34,019 bases of DNA from an uncultured Clostridia bacterium (GCA_948875265.1 CAQRYF010000010.1:3393-37411), one strand, 5' to 3'. Numbered from the stretch's first letter, positions 1 to 9,768 are shown. The notes: generated by a model not told the origin, from the sequence alone. A program made the numbers and translations.

Positions 1-214
1 AATAAATATTAAAAAATAATTCTTCCTGTCCTACTTTTGTTAGAATGTTTATTATTTTATAACTAACATAAAATATAGCAACTGCAATTATAACAATAAA
101 CCAAAACAAAGTAGATTTCTTTTCAAACTTTCTATTTTTTTTATTAAAAATTCTTATATTTTGATAAGAACCTTTAATAAATATCTTTGTTAAACTATTT
201 ATTTTTTCTATCAT
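1..214 (-). CDS. ABC transporter permease, N-terminal part (cut by window edge)
   Basis: The reading frame opens with ATG at 214 and runs off the left edge of the window, giving about 71 codons. The start overlaps the end of the ATPase gene by 20 bases, a common arrangement for translationally coupled ABC subunits. The visible part has a Lys/Arg-rich cytoplasmic head (residues 1-34) followed by a hydrophobic segment at about residues 36-60 (LFWFIVIIAVAIFYVSY), consistent with the first membrane helix of an ABC-2 type permease. The identity rests mainly on position next to the ATPase, since no family motif is visible. Substrate unknown. Confidence 0.6.
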   Translation of the reverse strand, partial: MIEKINSLTKIFIKGSYQNIRIFNKKNRKFEKKSTLFWFIVIIAVAIFYVSYKIINILTKVGQEELFFNIY

Positions 215-935
215 TTTTTGTTATCTCCATAAATATTTCTTCTAAAGAATTATCTTCTTTAAATTTTTCTTTTATTTCTTTATATGTTCCTAACAAAATC
301 AAATTACCTTTATCTATTATCCCTATAGTATCACATAATTTCTCTGCAACTTCTAATATATGAGTAGAAAAGAACACTGTTCCCCCATTTTTTGCATGTT
401 CTTTCATTTTTTCTTTTAAATAAAATGCTGATTTTGGGTCTAATCCTGACAAAGGCTCATCCAATATCCAATTTTTAGGATTATGTAATAATAATCCAAT
501 AATTACAATTTTTTGTCTTGTACCATGAGAATACGTTTCAATTCTATCATTTAATATATCATATATTTCTAAGTCATTTGCATATTTTTGTATTCTCTTG
601 TTTCTTATTTCAATTGATATGTCATATATATCAGAAATAAAATTTAAATATTCTATTCCCTTTAATTTTAAAAACATGTCTGGACTATCTGGTACTAATC
701 CTATATTTTTCTTTGCTTCTATAGGTGTTGTAGCTATACTCTTCCCGTCTATTAAAATATCCCCTCTATCTATTGCTAATATTCCCGTCATCATTTTAAT
801 AGTTGTAGTTTTCCCCGCTCCATTTGGTCCTAGAAATGCAAATATTTCACCATTATTGACAGATAAGTTTAAATCTTTAATCGTATCTTTCTCATCTTTG
901 TTATATCTTTTAGATACACTCTTTATTTCTATCAT
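195..935 (-). CDS. ABC transporter ATP-binding protein
   Basis: A 246-residue nucleotide-binding subunit of an ABC-2 type exporter. Walker A is GPNGAGKT (36-43), the signature region is YSHGTRQK (135-142, a variant of the usual LSGGQ), Walker B is WILDEP (156-161) with LSGLDP following, and the switch histidine is in FSTH (189-192). It would power the permease that starts inside its 3' end. A good ribosome binding site (GGAGAG) precedes ATG 935. A terminator lies between this gene and the T4SS locus upstream, so it is probably not part of that operon. The substrate cannot be read from the sequence; relatives include antibiotic, peptide and lipid exporters. Confidence 0.9.
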   Translation of the reverse strand: MIEIKSVSKRYNKDEKDTIKDLNLSVNNGEIFAFLGPNGAGKTTTIKMMTGILAIDRGDILIDGKSIATTPIEAKKNIGLVPDSPDMFLKLKGIEYLNFISDIYDISIEIRNKRIQKYANDLEIYDILNDRIETYSHGTRQKIVIIGLLLHNPKNWILDEPLSGLDPKSAFYLKEKMKEHAKNGGTVFFSTHILEVAEKLCDTIGIIDKGNLILLGTYKEIKEKFKEDNSLEEIFMEITKNDRKNK

Positions 936-966
936 ATTATCGCTCTCCTATTTAAAATTATATAAT

Positions 967-994
967 AAAAAAGGTTGCAAAGCAACCTTTTTAT
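967..994 (-). terminator. Rho-independent terminator at the end of the T4SS operon
   Basis: An inverted repeat (AAAAAGGTTGC / GCAACCTTTTT, three-base loop) begins directly after the stop codon of the last T4SS-locus gene. On the minus strand it is followed by a T run. The stem is near-symmetrical, so it could also work on the other strand. It separates the T4SS locus from the ABC transporter genes. Confidence 0.85.
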
Positions 995-2338
995 TCATTC
1001 TATGTTAAATGATAGTACATAATCTGTTGTTTCTTCCAGTTTAACTACTATTGTCATATTTTTACTATTTACATTTTCCTTACTATCAGAATTTGTTATC
1101 TGAAATACACTTAAATCTCCTTCTTCATTATAACTATTGAAAGTTATATAGTTATTCTCAAATAAATGTTGCTCTACAAATTTTTTAAAACTATCTTTGC
1201 CATTAAAATAATTATTTTTAAATGAATCTGCTAATCTTTCATATGCATAATCATAATCTTTATTATTTAAAGCTTCAAAAAATCTCTGAATATTCATTCC
1301 TGACTTCGTTTTATTATCTGCAGATTGATATTTCTTTAAAAAATCTTTTGTATCTAAAGTATATGTATCTAATATAACCTCAAAATCCACTCCATTTTTT
1401 TCATTAAATATATAATATCTTTTATCCTGATCTAAACATACATAACTAACATCTGTTCCGTCTATATTAGTTAAATACTTTTCTATATCAGTCTTATAAA
1501 TCTTTTCCCTATTATCTTCTATATAATTATTAAAACCACTATAATTCTTAAAACGTCTTTCTCTATATCCTTTATTTAGATATTCATATGCTAAATTAGG
1601 TTTAGCTAAAGACATACTTTTGTACCTATTAAAATATTGTTTTACTATATATATGTCACTAAGTTCTGCATTTGAATATTCATTATCACCATTGCTTTCT
1701 ATTAGTTCATTTTCATTATTAATTTCAATATTTTCTATATCTTCTTCTCTTCTATTTAATATTGGTTCAATAGAAAATGTTGAATTTTTATCATCCTGAT
1801 TTACAAAAAGGTATAAATCTTTTTTATAATTATATAATGTATCTTCAACAAAACCATATACAATATATTTATTACTATTTTCTCCTTTTAATTGGTATAT
1901 TTCTACAGGTATAAATATCAAATTTTCTTCTATTTTATCTATATAATCAAACACATTATCTACATTTATTTCATTTTCAGTTTTATATTTCTCACTTAAC
2001 ATATTGTAAACTCGCTGTTTTATATCTTTCTCCTCAATAACTTTTATATAATTTGCATCATCATCATATCCATAATAATTCTCATTATTAATGTTAGCGA
2101 CATCAATATATTGCTGAACACATTCGGCTATTGTATAAAAATTCATATTATCTGCTACTTTTTCTTTACCGACTCTTGAGTAATCTATTCTATCATCATC
2201 ATATTGAGCTTCTGGATCTGTTTCTTGAACATCGTTACTTTTCTTCTTGCTATTTAATACTATTGCTATTAGTAATATAAAAACAACAATTACTACCATA
2301 CCTATAATTATAAGCTTTTTTATCTTTTTTATATTCAA
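995..2338 (-). CDS. Membrane-anchored T4SS-locus protein, possibly tandem NTF2-like (VirB8/TcpC-like)
   Basis: A 447-residue protein with a short Lys-rich head, one membrane helix at about residues 8-28 and a large extracytoplasmic part. Two stretches have the look of NTF2-fold domains: one around IVKQYFNRYKSM...AYEYLNKGYRERRF and one near the C-terminus around MNIQRFFEALNNKDYDYAYERL. An N-terminal helix followed by two NTF2-like domains is the layout of Gram-positive TcpC/VirB8-type conjugation proteins. This is inference from layout and pattern, not a motif match. The start is TTG at 2338, fixed by AGGAGA seven bases upstream. It is the last gene of the T4SS locus and is followed directly by a terminator. 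Confidence 0.6.
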   Translation of the reverse strand: MNIKKIKKLIIIGMVVIVVFILLIAIVLNSKKKSNDVQETDPEAQYDDDRIDYSRVGKEKVADNMNFYTIAECVQQYIDVANINNENYYGYDDDANYIKVIEEKDIKQRVYNMLSEKYKTENEINVDNVFDYIDKIEENLIFIPVEIYQLKGENSNKYIVYGFVEDTLYNYKKDLYLFVNQDDKNSTFSIEPILNRREEDIENIEINNENELIESNGDNEYSNAELSDIYIVKQYFNRYKSMSLAKPNLAYEYLNKGYRERRFKNYSGFNNYIEDNREKIYKTDIEKYLTNIDGTDVSYVCLDQDKRYYIFNEKNGVDFEVILDTYTLDTKDFLKKYQSADNKTKSGMNIQRFFEALNNKDYDYAYERLADSFKNNYFNGKDSFKKFVEQHLFENNYITFNSYNEEGDLSVFQITNSDSKENVNSKNMTIVVKLEETTDYVLSFNIE

Positions 2339-2374
2339 AGTTAATTCTCCTATCTTAATAATTTTATTACTTCA

Positions 2375-5300
2375 TTATTTCGAAAATCTTAATGCTTTTG
2401 TGAATTGTTTATATGTAGAATACTTTACTACATCTCCAGTTTGTGGTGCATGTATATATTTTATCACTCCATTTTGATTGCTTACACATATTCCAACATG
2501 TCCAGATTTCCATAAAACATCTCCTGGCTCTGCTTTTGAGACATCTAGTACTTCTTTAGCCTTATTATGCTGAGCACTTGAAGTTCTAGGTATTGTTATG
2601 CCTACTTGTCTATAACACCATTGAGTAAATCCCGAACAATCAAATGTATTTGGTCCAGTAGCTCCCCATACATATGCACAACCTAATTTACCCTCTGCAG
2701 CTTTTAAAACCTTTTGAGCTGTTTCAGAAGTAACTCCTGAAAACTCAGATAAATCTTTTCCTTTATATTTATCATAATATCCTTTTGCCGCATTTACTCT
2801 TTTTTGCATACTACTGTTAAAGTATGCTGCTCCAGGTCTTTCAAAAGTGGCACAAAATGCTCTTGTTGCGTCCTCTACACTATTTGCATTTTTCCAATCA
2901 TTTTCTGTATAATATCTACCATATAAACTGTTAGATATAAAAGCTTTTGAAGCATATCCTTTTGCTTCTCCCTTTCCAGTAACTTCAGTTATTAAAAATT
3001 GTATTTGTATATCTTCATTTTTCCACTCCGAACCTTTTGACTGTGCATATCTTTTTAGATTTGTGTTTCTCCCTTTTGAGCCTCTTCCTGAATTAGTCCA
3101 TTGACATAAACCAATTCCTCCATTATTTTCGTTATATCCACCTTCTATTCCTGTAGGGTTAAATCCAGATTCTCCATAAATATTTCCCATTAATCCTGCA
3201 GTTGCATATTCACTAAATCCAGCATTCCTTAAAGCATACCACACTTTTTCTTCAACATTTCCTCCTTGAATATCTGTTACTGATGTAAAATTCTCAAGAT
3301 TATATACACTAAAGTCAAATTCTGTTACTCCATAGCTTGTATTTGTTGCTTTATATAAAAAATATTTTATAATATCTACCATATTTTTTGTATCTTCATT
3401 TATTTCTAATATTTCAAATAGCCATGATGATACTGATTTTATATTTGACTTATTTCTAGAATACTCTGATTTATTAAATATAGTAATAAAATTAGGTGTA
3501 TTTGAATCTTTATTTACCTTTTCTTTTAAGGTAGCAGGTTCTTTTATATATTCTATTGTTTCTACTGTATTTGTTAAATTATGTTCTATATCTTTATTTC
3601 TTGTATATGTTTTTACTTCTATATCCTTTGTTACTGTATTCACACTCGCTATAAATTGATCTGGCAATGTTGTTGTTATTCTTTGGGTCGCTCTTACTTC
3701 TGACGTTGATTGATTATCTTGATTAGCCTTCTGTATTACTTTATTTATTAAATCAGTAATTCTTTGATGTTGATATGTGTCTGACTGACTTGTTGGTTGA
3801 TTTGGAAATTCTTGGTCATCTTCTGTAGTTTTATCTGTTGTTGTGCTAGTATTTTTAGCTCCTTGTTTATATTCTACCTCATAGTCCACTATCCACACAT
3901 CTGCCTTCGTTAAAGCTATTGCTAATGTATTGGTTTGATTAATAACTGTTTTTGTGGTTGTGTAATCCGTAGTTTTTATATCTTCAAATTCATCAGATGC
4001 AGTTATATTTTGGGTTGTCTCTGTAACCTTAACTTTAACTTTATTTTTGTCTTCTTTTGTATAAGTCTTTTTATCAACGTCTGTGTTCTTGGTATAATTA
4101 TCACAAATTGATACTTCTATTTTACTATTGTACACCAAATCTGCTAATTCAAGCACAAAATTCTCACTTTCTCCTGTTACTAGTAATGCCCATAATAAAT
4201 TAAATGGCATAGTATATTTTTCTATCATTTCTTGATAATTAACTGATGTTGTAGTCATAATATATTCATGAGTTTCTAATCCTTCTTCTCTTGGATCGTC
4301 TGTAGTTATTGTTGTATCTGTTTGTGACCAAGTTGCTACTTCTATATAATACTGTTTTGCTTTTGTTTTTATTTCTCCATCTTTTACTTTTCCTGTACTT
4401 TCAGATACATCATTATCTTCATTACCTTCATTGATAGTTACAGTTCCACTTGGTGCTCCTGATTGCCATCCCCATCCTAGCCAACCTTTATTTCCTTCTA
4501 TTGAATCAGTTTGCCATGAAATCCATTCTTCCAAAGTGCTTTTATTTATCCTACCAATATTGTCCATTACTTTTCCATCACCTATGTATATCCCAACATG
4601 TCCTGCTCCACCACTATTCTTTCCAGTTCCATATACTGCTGCTCCAACAGGTATATTATCTTTACTTTTTGAAACGCAGTTTGACTTATAAGCTTGATAT
4701 GCTGTTGCAAAAGATTTATTTCCAAGCCCAGCATTTGAATATACTTGTCTAACCCATTTTTGGCATAATCCTGAACCAGGTGATGGTGTTCTTTGAGCGG
4801 CTTTTATAATTCTATCTGAAATATCTGTATATGTATCATTTGCTGTATGTTCAGTAGATTCATCAGTATAATTTGCCTCTACTCCACATAACTGATATAT
4901 TTCAGACATATATGCTACAACACCATTTGCCCATTCTGGTGGGGCTGGATCTGCACAATATTTATCTCCTATTTGTTGTACACTAACTTTTCCTACTTTA
5001 AAATAATAATTTCCACAAATTGTCTTTTTTACGAATTCCTCTAAATTTGCTTGTGGTGATTCATATTGAACATGTCCTAACGCAGTTAAGCTTGTCCAGT
5101 TATTTTCTCTTACCCAACTTGAATCTGCTATACCTATTCCACTTTCTTGTCTCAATAAAGCATATGTAAATAAAGCATTTATCTTGTATTTTTCTTCTAT
5201 TTCCATTACTTTATCTAAAATACTTAATGCATTTTCTTGCATCTTACCTGATGTCCATTGTTTTAAAGCTTTTTTAAGATCAGTTTTTGATACCGTTGGT

Positions 5301-5965
5301 GATGCATCTGGTTCATCTGTCTTTACAATATAATCACCATCTCCAGAACCTCTTACTGTACTTCCTTCACCTTGTTGCTTTAATATAAAATGACTTAAGG
5401 CTTTTTGTTTTACTGTCTCATCACCTGTTTCACAGTATTTCTCTATCCATGTATAAAAAGTATCTTCATCTGTAGCTGTTAATGTCTTTACATTTCCATC
5501 TTTATCATATCTTTTAAATTTTACAATTCCTTGCAAATCTCCTTCTGCTAAATTAATATCCTCCCAATTAATATCTTCGTCTGGAGTTTCTCTCATATCT
5601 GGGAATTGTGTTACTAGTTCAGCATTCATTAATTTTGCTAAGGCTTCAGGTCCACTTAGATATTCATCAACTCTGCTATTATTTTTTAACATTTCATCCC
5701 ACAATTCATTTGATGTTTTTGAAGCTGTTATTTCTCCATCTGCAGTAACACTAGCATTTGACTTATATACAGCTGCTGCATATGGTGGACTTGACCAGTC
5801 CCCTTCTTTATAAGTTCCATCGTCAACTGTTATAAAATATACACAAGAAGCTAATAGTATTATAACAATAATAACTATTATTAATGGTACAGCTAATATT
5901 CTCAAAATTCTTTTTGCTACTCTTTTTACTGTTTTTTTCAAGAAGTTTCTTAATTTATCTCCCAT
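2375..5965 (-). CDS. Membrane-anchored multi-domain peptidoglycan hydrolase of the T4SS (glucosaminidase-like, CHAP-like, phage-type lysozyme, NlpC/P60)
   Basis: A 1196-residue cell-wall enzyme, probably the VirB1-type component that opens a path through peptidoglycan. It has a Lys/Arg-rich head, then a membrane helix at about 21-46. Next comes a glucosaminidase/lysozyme-like region (252-362; Glu274 in RQESGIG). A CHAP-like cysteine peptidase follows (395-503; Cys401 in GLCQKW, His456 in GAGHVGIY). A Thr/Asn/Lys-rich linker covers about 510-895. Then comes a phage-tail-type lysozyme domain (902-1067; Glu932 in IYGESGFN). The NlpC/P60 domain at the end (1080-1196) has Cys1110 in FDCSGF, His1156 in SGHVGI and His1172 in YIHAP. 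ATG 5965 is preferred over the GTG at 5974, because GAGGTG sits at proper distance only from the ATG. The NlpC/P60 call is firm; the first two domain calls are weaker. Confidence 0.85.
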   Translation of the reverse strand: MGDKLRNFLKKTVKRVAKRILRILAVPLIIVIIVIILLASCVYFITVDDGTYKEGDWSSPPYAAAVYKSNASVTADGEITASKTSNELWDEMLKNNSRVDEYLSGPEALAKLMNAELVTQFPDMRETPDEDINWEDINLAEGDLQGIVKFKRYDKDGNVKTLTATDEDTFYTWIEKYCETGDETVKQKALSHFILKQQGEGSTVRGSGDGDYIVKTDEPDASPTVSKTDLKKALKQWTSGKMQENALSILDKVMEIEEKYKINALFTYALLRQESGIGIADSSWVRENNWTSLTALGHVQYESPQANLEEFVKKTICGNYYFKVGKVSVQQIGDKYCADPAPPEWANGVVAYMSEIYQLCGVEANYTDESTEHTANDTYTDISDRIIKAAQRTPSPGSGLCQKWVRQVYSNAGLGNKSFATAYQAYKSNCVSKSKDNIPVGAAVYGTGKNSGGAGHVGIYIGDGKVMDNIGRINKSTLEEWISWQTDSIEGNKGWLGWGWQSGAPSGTVTINEGNEDNDVSESTGKVKDGEIKTKAKQYYIEVATWSQTDTTITTDDPREEGLETHEYIMTTTSVNYQEMIEKYTMPFNLLWALLVTGESENFVLELADLVYNSKIEVSICDNYTKNTDVDKKTYTKEDKNKVKVKVTETTQNITASDEFEDIKTTDYTTTKTVINQTNTLAIALTKADVWIVDYEVEYKQGAKNTSTTTDKTTEDDQEFPNQPTSQSDTYQHQRITDLINKVIQKANQDNQSTSEVRATQRITTTLPDQFIASVNTVTKDIEVKTYTRNKDIEHNLTNTVETIEYIKEPATLKEKVNKDSNTPNFITIFNKSEYSRNKSNIKSVSSWLFEILEINEDTKNMVDIIKYFLYKATNTSYGVTEFDFSVYNLENFTSVTDIQGGNVEEKVWYALRNAGFSEYATAGLMGNIYGESGFNPTGIEGGYNENNGGIGLCQWTNSGRGSKGRNTNLKRYAQSKGSEWKNEDIQIQFLITEVTGKGEAKGYASKAFISNSLYGRYYTENDWKNANSVEDATRAFCATFERPGAAYFNSSMQKRVNAAKGYYDKYKGKDLSEFSGVTSETAQKVLKAAEGKLGCAYVWGATGPNTFDCSGFTQWCYRQVGITIPRTSSAQHNKAKEVLDVSKAEPGDVLWKSGHVGICVSNQNGVIKYIHAPQTGDVVKYSTYKQFTKALRFSK

Positions 5966-5990
5966 TGCATCCACCTCTCTGCATATATTT

Positions 5991-6944
5991 TTATATATTT
6001 ATTCCTATTTCTTCTATATTCTTGCTACTTTTTATCTTTGTACCAGAATCATAATCCATTATAATTTTTGAAAATACAACTTTATTAATTTTTTTATTTG
6101 AACTATATGAAGAATAATATTTTACTGATATCATCCTTGAAGTACCTTTATCTACTGTTAAATCTGCATCTGTTAATTCATGAGTATATGAATAATATTT
6201 TGTATCTGATTTATCTTGTATATACATGCTTTGCATATCCTCTCTTGTATCAAGGAAAATATCGCTATCAGATTTATTATATATCTTTATTCTATACTTG
6301 TCATAATCCATATAAGTGTCTTTGTTTAACACTTCTATTTCTACATTATCTTTAGTTTTACTTTTATTTACTGCTGTTCTCCCTATATAACTATTTATAT
6401 TTAATTTGTATGAGCCATCAACTTTTCGAATTGTAATATAGTCAGTTATACCTTCTTCTGTCTTTCCTATTGAAAGTATATCTCCTATCACCTTTACTTT
6501 ATATGTATTATTTATCCAATTATCTATTGTACAGTTTATATTCTTACCTTTTGGAATTTTTGACAAATATATTTCATTAAATAAATCTATAGAATTAAAC
6601 ATTTCTTGCCTACATTCTTCTGTAAGCATATCATATCCTTTTTCTATATCATTCTGACTACAGTATTCCATAAATTCATTTATTGTATCTTTAGCAATTT
6701 TTAAATTATCTGAAGATATATTGTCTCCAGTTACCACTGATTTATTAGATTTTGTATTTGTATTGCTTGTTGAATTGGAGATACTAATTTCCTTGTATTT
6801 CTCACTTTCTATACTTTCATTTTCTAATTTCTTACCTACTATATTATTTATTAATTGTAATATTAAGAACAGAAAGAAAATAATTAATAGTATAATCCAT
6901 ATACTCTTTCTATTTTGATTATAAAATCGTATAATATTATTCAT
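5991..6944 (-). CDS. Membrane-anchored T4SS-locus protein, possible NTF2-like fold
   Basis: A 317-residue protein with a short cytoplasmic head, one membrane helix at about residues 15-34 and a Ser/Asn/Lys-rich linker. A region at about 80-185 (IAKDTINEFMEYCSQNDIEKGYDML...) looks like an NTF2-like domain, as in the VirB8 family. A beta-rich C-terminal part (about 200-317) follows. GGAGAG precedes ATG 6944. It lies between the VirB6-like gene and the wall hydrolase, so a structural role in the envelope-spanning machine is likely. I do not recognise a specific family, and its domain resembles that of the 447-residue protein at the end of the locus only in general pattern. Confidence 0.55.
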   Translation of the reverse strand: MNNIIRFYNQNRKSIWIILLIIFFLFLILQLINNIVGKKLENESIESEKYKEISISNSTSNTNTKSNKSVVTGDNISSDNLKIAKDTINEFMEYCSQNDIEKGYDMLTEECRQEMFNSIDLFNEIYLSKIPKGKNINCTIDNWINNTYKVKVIGDILSIGKTEEGITDYITIRKVDGSYKLNINSYIGRTAVNKSKTKDNVEIEVLNKDTYMDYDKYRIKIYNKSDSDIFLDTREDMQSMYIQDKSDTKYYSYTHELTDADLTVDKGTSRMISVKYYSSYSSNKKINKVVFSKIIMDYDSGTKIKSSKNIEEIGINI

Positions 6945-6966
6945 AATTATTTTCTCTCCTATCTAT

Positions 6967-9288
6967 TTATTTTATGTTTTTCTTATTTTTATTGAATTGT
7001 TCTATCTTTTTCATTGTACTTCTCGCTGTCATTTTAGCATTTTTATCATTTAATCCTGATTTTTCTATATATTCTTTTGTGAATCTTTCCTCCCATTCTG
7101 TAGCCTTTGATGTATTATAATCACTTCCCACTCTATTTGCATATTTTGCATATGCTGCCGCTTGTTTTTCATCCTTTGCTTGTCCAGCATCTATCATTCT
7201 TTGTGCTGCTATCATATCATCAACATTATCTATACCGTTATCTATAAATTTATCTATACTTCCATTCTTTTTCATTTCTTTATACTTATCTTTTCCAAGA
7301 TTTGCTTTTAAAACATCAACATTTTCTTGTTTAAAGTCTTTAATGTAATCTTTTCTTTTTAAATCATCATATTTTTCATCATTATATCGACGATTATATG
7401 CATCTTGATATGCCTGAGATTTGCCATTAAGTACTCCATCTATAGTTCTACCTCCTAAAGTCATTCCAGCAGCCCCAGCTGTAGTAGCATATTGAAATGC
7501 TTTATTAGGATCTCCTGAAACCACTCCTGCTGCTAATCCTACTGCTCCTAGAGCTGTTCCTACCGCAGCCTTTGATGCAAACTTAATTCCAGCTTTTCCA
7601 AGATTTTTAGGGGCATTTCTTAGTTGTTTTCTTGCATTTGTAACAAATCCAGATTTGATTCCTCCACCTACTGCTCTTAACTTTCTTCCAGCTCTTGATT
7701 TTGAGTTTCTAGCAAGCTGTCTAATTCTGCTTTGTTTATGTTCTTCACTTACTACTGAATTATTATTTTCTTGTTCATTTTCTTGAGTATTCTGTTGTCC
7801 TTCTTGGTTATTTGCTAATTCCCTCTGTCTCTGTAATTCTAGCCACTCTGGGTTAGAAGAATAGTTATAATCCTCTTCTTCCAATTGATTTATTCTTTCA
7901 TCTATTGACCTAGTATCTGTATCATTCTCACCATTACCAGTATAATAATCATTCATATCTTGATCTGGAAAACTTGTTGTATCTCTATTATTATCTTCAA
8001 AATCACTTGTATCATTATCTCTCGCAGCATCAATTGTCTGTTGCTGTTCATCAAGTTCACCTCCTCTGTTAGCCCATGTTATTTTACCTTTATCGTCTCC
8101 AGATGAATTTCCATTAGATTGACCTTTTCCAGAATGGTCTTTACCTTTACCTAAATTTGCCATTTTACTTAATGCTCCCATTGTTAAGGCTGCACCACCT
8201 GGTCCTGCAAGTAATCCAGGTGTATGTGCTTTTTCAAATCCGAAGAAATTTCTTAACAATTTTTCAGCTGGAATCATAAATCCTAAAGCAACTATACTGT
8301 ATAATATATTTGAAGCAGATAAGTTCCACGCTGAAGTTATTAATATATAATATAATAATAAATGCATTGGTTGTAATAATAAGTTAAAAATATACTCTTT
8401 AAACCATTTATCAAATCCTTGTGCACTTCCATCATTTAATTTATCTATAGGATACGTCATAGCTACTAATGGTGCTATTATTGTTAAAAATGCCATATAC
8501 AATACCCTTCTTAAATATGAAAACACAAAGTAAATTGTCATCAATACTAATATAAGAAAACAAACAGCTTTTCCAATATAAACAGTTCCAAAATCTGTTA
8601 ATTCTAACGCAATTCTTATATATCCTAATAAATTTGATGGATATATAATAGCTTTTGCTTCATCTTCATCTGTTGTTTTTTCTCCATTCTCGTCTACATA
8701 ATATTCTTCCATCTTGGCTTCTTTAATAAACTCTTTAAATTTGTCAGCTTTACCACCATCACTACTTATTGGAATAACACTATAAAACTGCTTTTTATCT
8801 ACACTACTTCCTACAATATCAGTCACTTTTTGTACAATTGTTACAGAAAAAGCCATTATATAATGCATAAAAAATAATAATAATAAACCAATAAACCAAT
8901 CCTGTAGCATTTGCTTATATTTTGCTTTATCACTTGCTAGAGTTGATAATATCATTCTAATTCCTATATATAAAAGAATTATCATCATTGCAACTATTGC
9001 AATATTTCTTATTGACACATACCACTTTTGAATAACACCTCTTAAATCTGCCGCCATATCTTGCTTAGATGTTTTTACTTCTTCACCATTATCATCTAAA
9101 TAATAATAATACTCTACCTCCTGTATTGTATTTCCATTAGCATCTTTTATTTCATCCCCATCTTCATCTTTTTTTGGAGTTAGTTTTTCTTTTATTTCTT
9201 TACCTGTATTAAAAAAATCTACATTAAATAATAATATCTTTCCTTGAAATATTTCTTCTGGACTAATAGTATAAGCAGGTAAATACAA
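6967..9288 (-). CDS. VirB6/TrbL-like polytopic T4SS protein, main part (downstream of a frameshift)
   Basis: This 773-codon frame encodes the channel-forming inner-membrane component of a Gram-positive T4SS. Hydrophobic helices lie at about 95-115, 132-152, 240-258, 262-280, 303-320 and 325-342. A long, charged, glycine/Gln/Asn-rich cytoplasmic tail (about 375-773) follows. The sequence from RGVIQKWYVSIRNIAIVA through SDKAKYKQMLQDWF is typical of clostridial VirB6-like proteins. The first possible start is TTG at 9288 and it has no ribosome binding site. The frame stays open upstream to 9348, inside the preceding gene, which ends at 9311. The two frames read as one protein of about 925 residues if one G is removed from the GGGG run at 9346-9349. 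The TTG is therefore probably not a real start. Confidence 0.85.
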   Translation of the reverse strand: MYLPAYTISPEEIFQGKILLFNVDFFNTGKEIKEKLTPKKDEDGDEIKDANGNTIQEVEYYYYLDDNGEEVKTSKQDMAADLRGVIQKWYVSIRNIAIVAMMIILLYIGIRMILSTLASDKAKYKQMLQDWFIGLLLLFFMHYIMAFSVTIVQKVTDIVGSSVDKKQFYSVIPISSDGGKADKFKEFIKEAKMEEYYVDENGEKTTDEDEAKAIIYPSNLLGYIRIALELTDFGTVYIGKAVCFLILVLMTIYFVFSYLRRVLYMAFLTIIAPLVAMTYPIDKLNDGSAQGFDKWFKEYIFNLLLQPMHLLLYYILITSAWNLSASNILYSIVALGFMIPAEKLLRNFFGFEKAHTPGLLAGPGGAALTMGALSKMANLGKGKDHSGKGQSNGNSSGDDKGKITWANRGGELDEQQQTIDAARDNDTSDFEDNNRDTTSFPDQDMNDYYTGNGENDTDTRSIDERINQLEEEDYNYSSNPEWLELQRQRELANNQEGQQNTQENEQENNNSVVSEEHKQSRIRQLARNSKSRAGRKLRAVGGGIKSGFVTNARKQLRNAPKNLGKAGIKFASKAAVGTALGAVGLAAGVVSGDPNKAFQYATTAGAAGMTLGGRTIDGVLNGKSQAYQDAYNRRYNDEKYDDLKRKDYIKDFKQENVDVLKANLGKDKYKEMKKNGSIDKFIDNGIDNVDDMIAAQRMIDAGQAKDEKQAAAYAKYANRVGSDYNTSKATEWEERFTKEYIEKSGLNDKNAKMTARSTMKKIEQFNKNKKNIK

Positions 9289-9310
9289 GGTTTCAGGAAT
9301 AGACGTTTCA

Positions 9311-9745
9311 CTATATGAAGTTAAAGCACCGAGAATAACTTTCTGCCCCTAACTTATCAACCACAGATGTTCCATACATCCCTACAGCAATTCCTACAAG
9401 TAAAGGCCCTATTAATCCTCCTGTAAGCACAAACGCTCCTACTGCAACTGCTGCTGCTAACACCCACACAAAGAAATGTCCTATTTTCTCCCAAATTGAA
9501 GAATCCATATCAACTTCAATTAAGGGTTCAGTTACTCCCATTATCGAGTCATGTGCTACTCCCATTATTGAATCATTTAAAGTAACCACAAACGATAATA
9601 TTGGTGATAATAGTTTACCTCCAAACTCTATTAAATCGCCATCATCTGCTAATGTTGGTTTTGCTACTACAAATTCAAATAAAATTATAAATATTAATAC
9701 TATTATTATTTTTGTCCATATACTCTTATTAGTAAAAAATTTCAT
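9311..9745 (-). CDS. VirB6-like T4SS protein, N-terminal part (frameshift-split)
   Basis: A 144-codon frame that begins with a signal-peptide-like segment (residues 10-33, ending KPTLADDG). It continues with LLSPILSFVVTLNDSIMG and a hydrophobic region at 91-127. Clostridial VirB6-like proteins, as I recall them, begin with exactly this layout (a secreted head with a GGKLL.PI..L motif, then the ...ISPEEIF segment now found at the start of the next frame). The last 11 codons after Gly133 (AESYSRCFNFI) are probably out-of-frame translation. Ribosome binding site GGGGGAGG precedes ATG 9745. The product as written would be a truncated VirB6 head. Confidence 0.7.
   Translation of the reverse strand: MKFFTNKSIWTKIIIVLIFIILFEFVVAKPTLADDGDLIEFGGKLLSPILSFVVTLNDSIMGVAHDSIMGVTEPLIEVDMDSSIWEKIGHFFVWVLAAAVAVGAFVLTGGLIGPLLVGIAVGMYGTSVVDKLGAESYSRCFNFI
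9345..9352 (-). other. Putative frameshift site in the VirB6-like gene
   Basis: Minus-strand reading is TTA GGG GCA in the upstream frame. The downstream frame is open only from the base after a TAG at 9349-9351. Dropping one G of the GGGG run (9346-9349) joins ...VVDKLG to QKVILGALTSYSETSIPET and on into YLPAYTISPEEIF without a stop. The options are a homopolymer sequencing error, a real inactivating insertion, or programmed +1 frameshifting. Confidence 0.65.
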
Positions 9746-9768
9746 GGGTTATGTTCCTCCCCCTTTAA

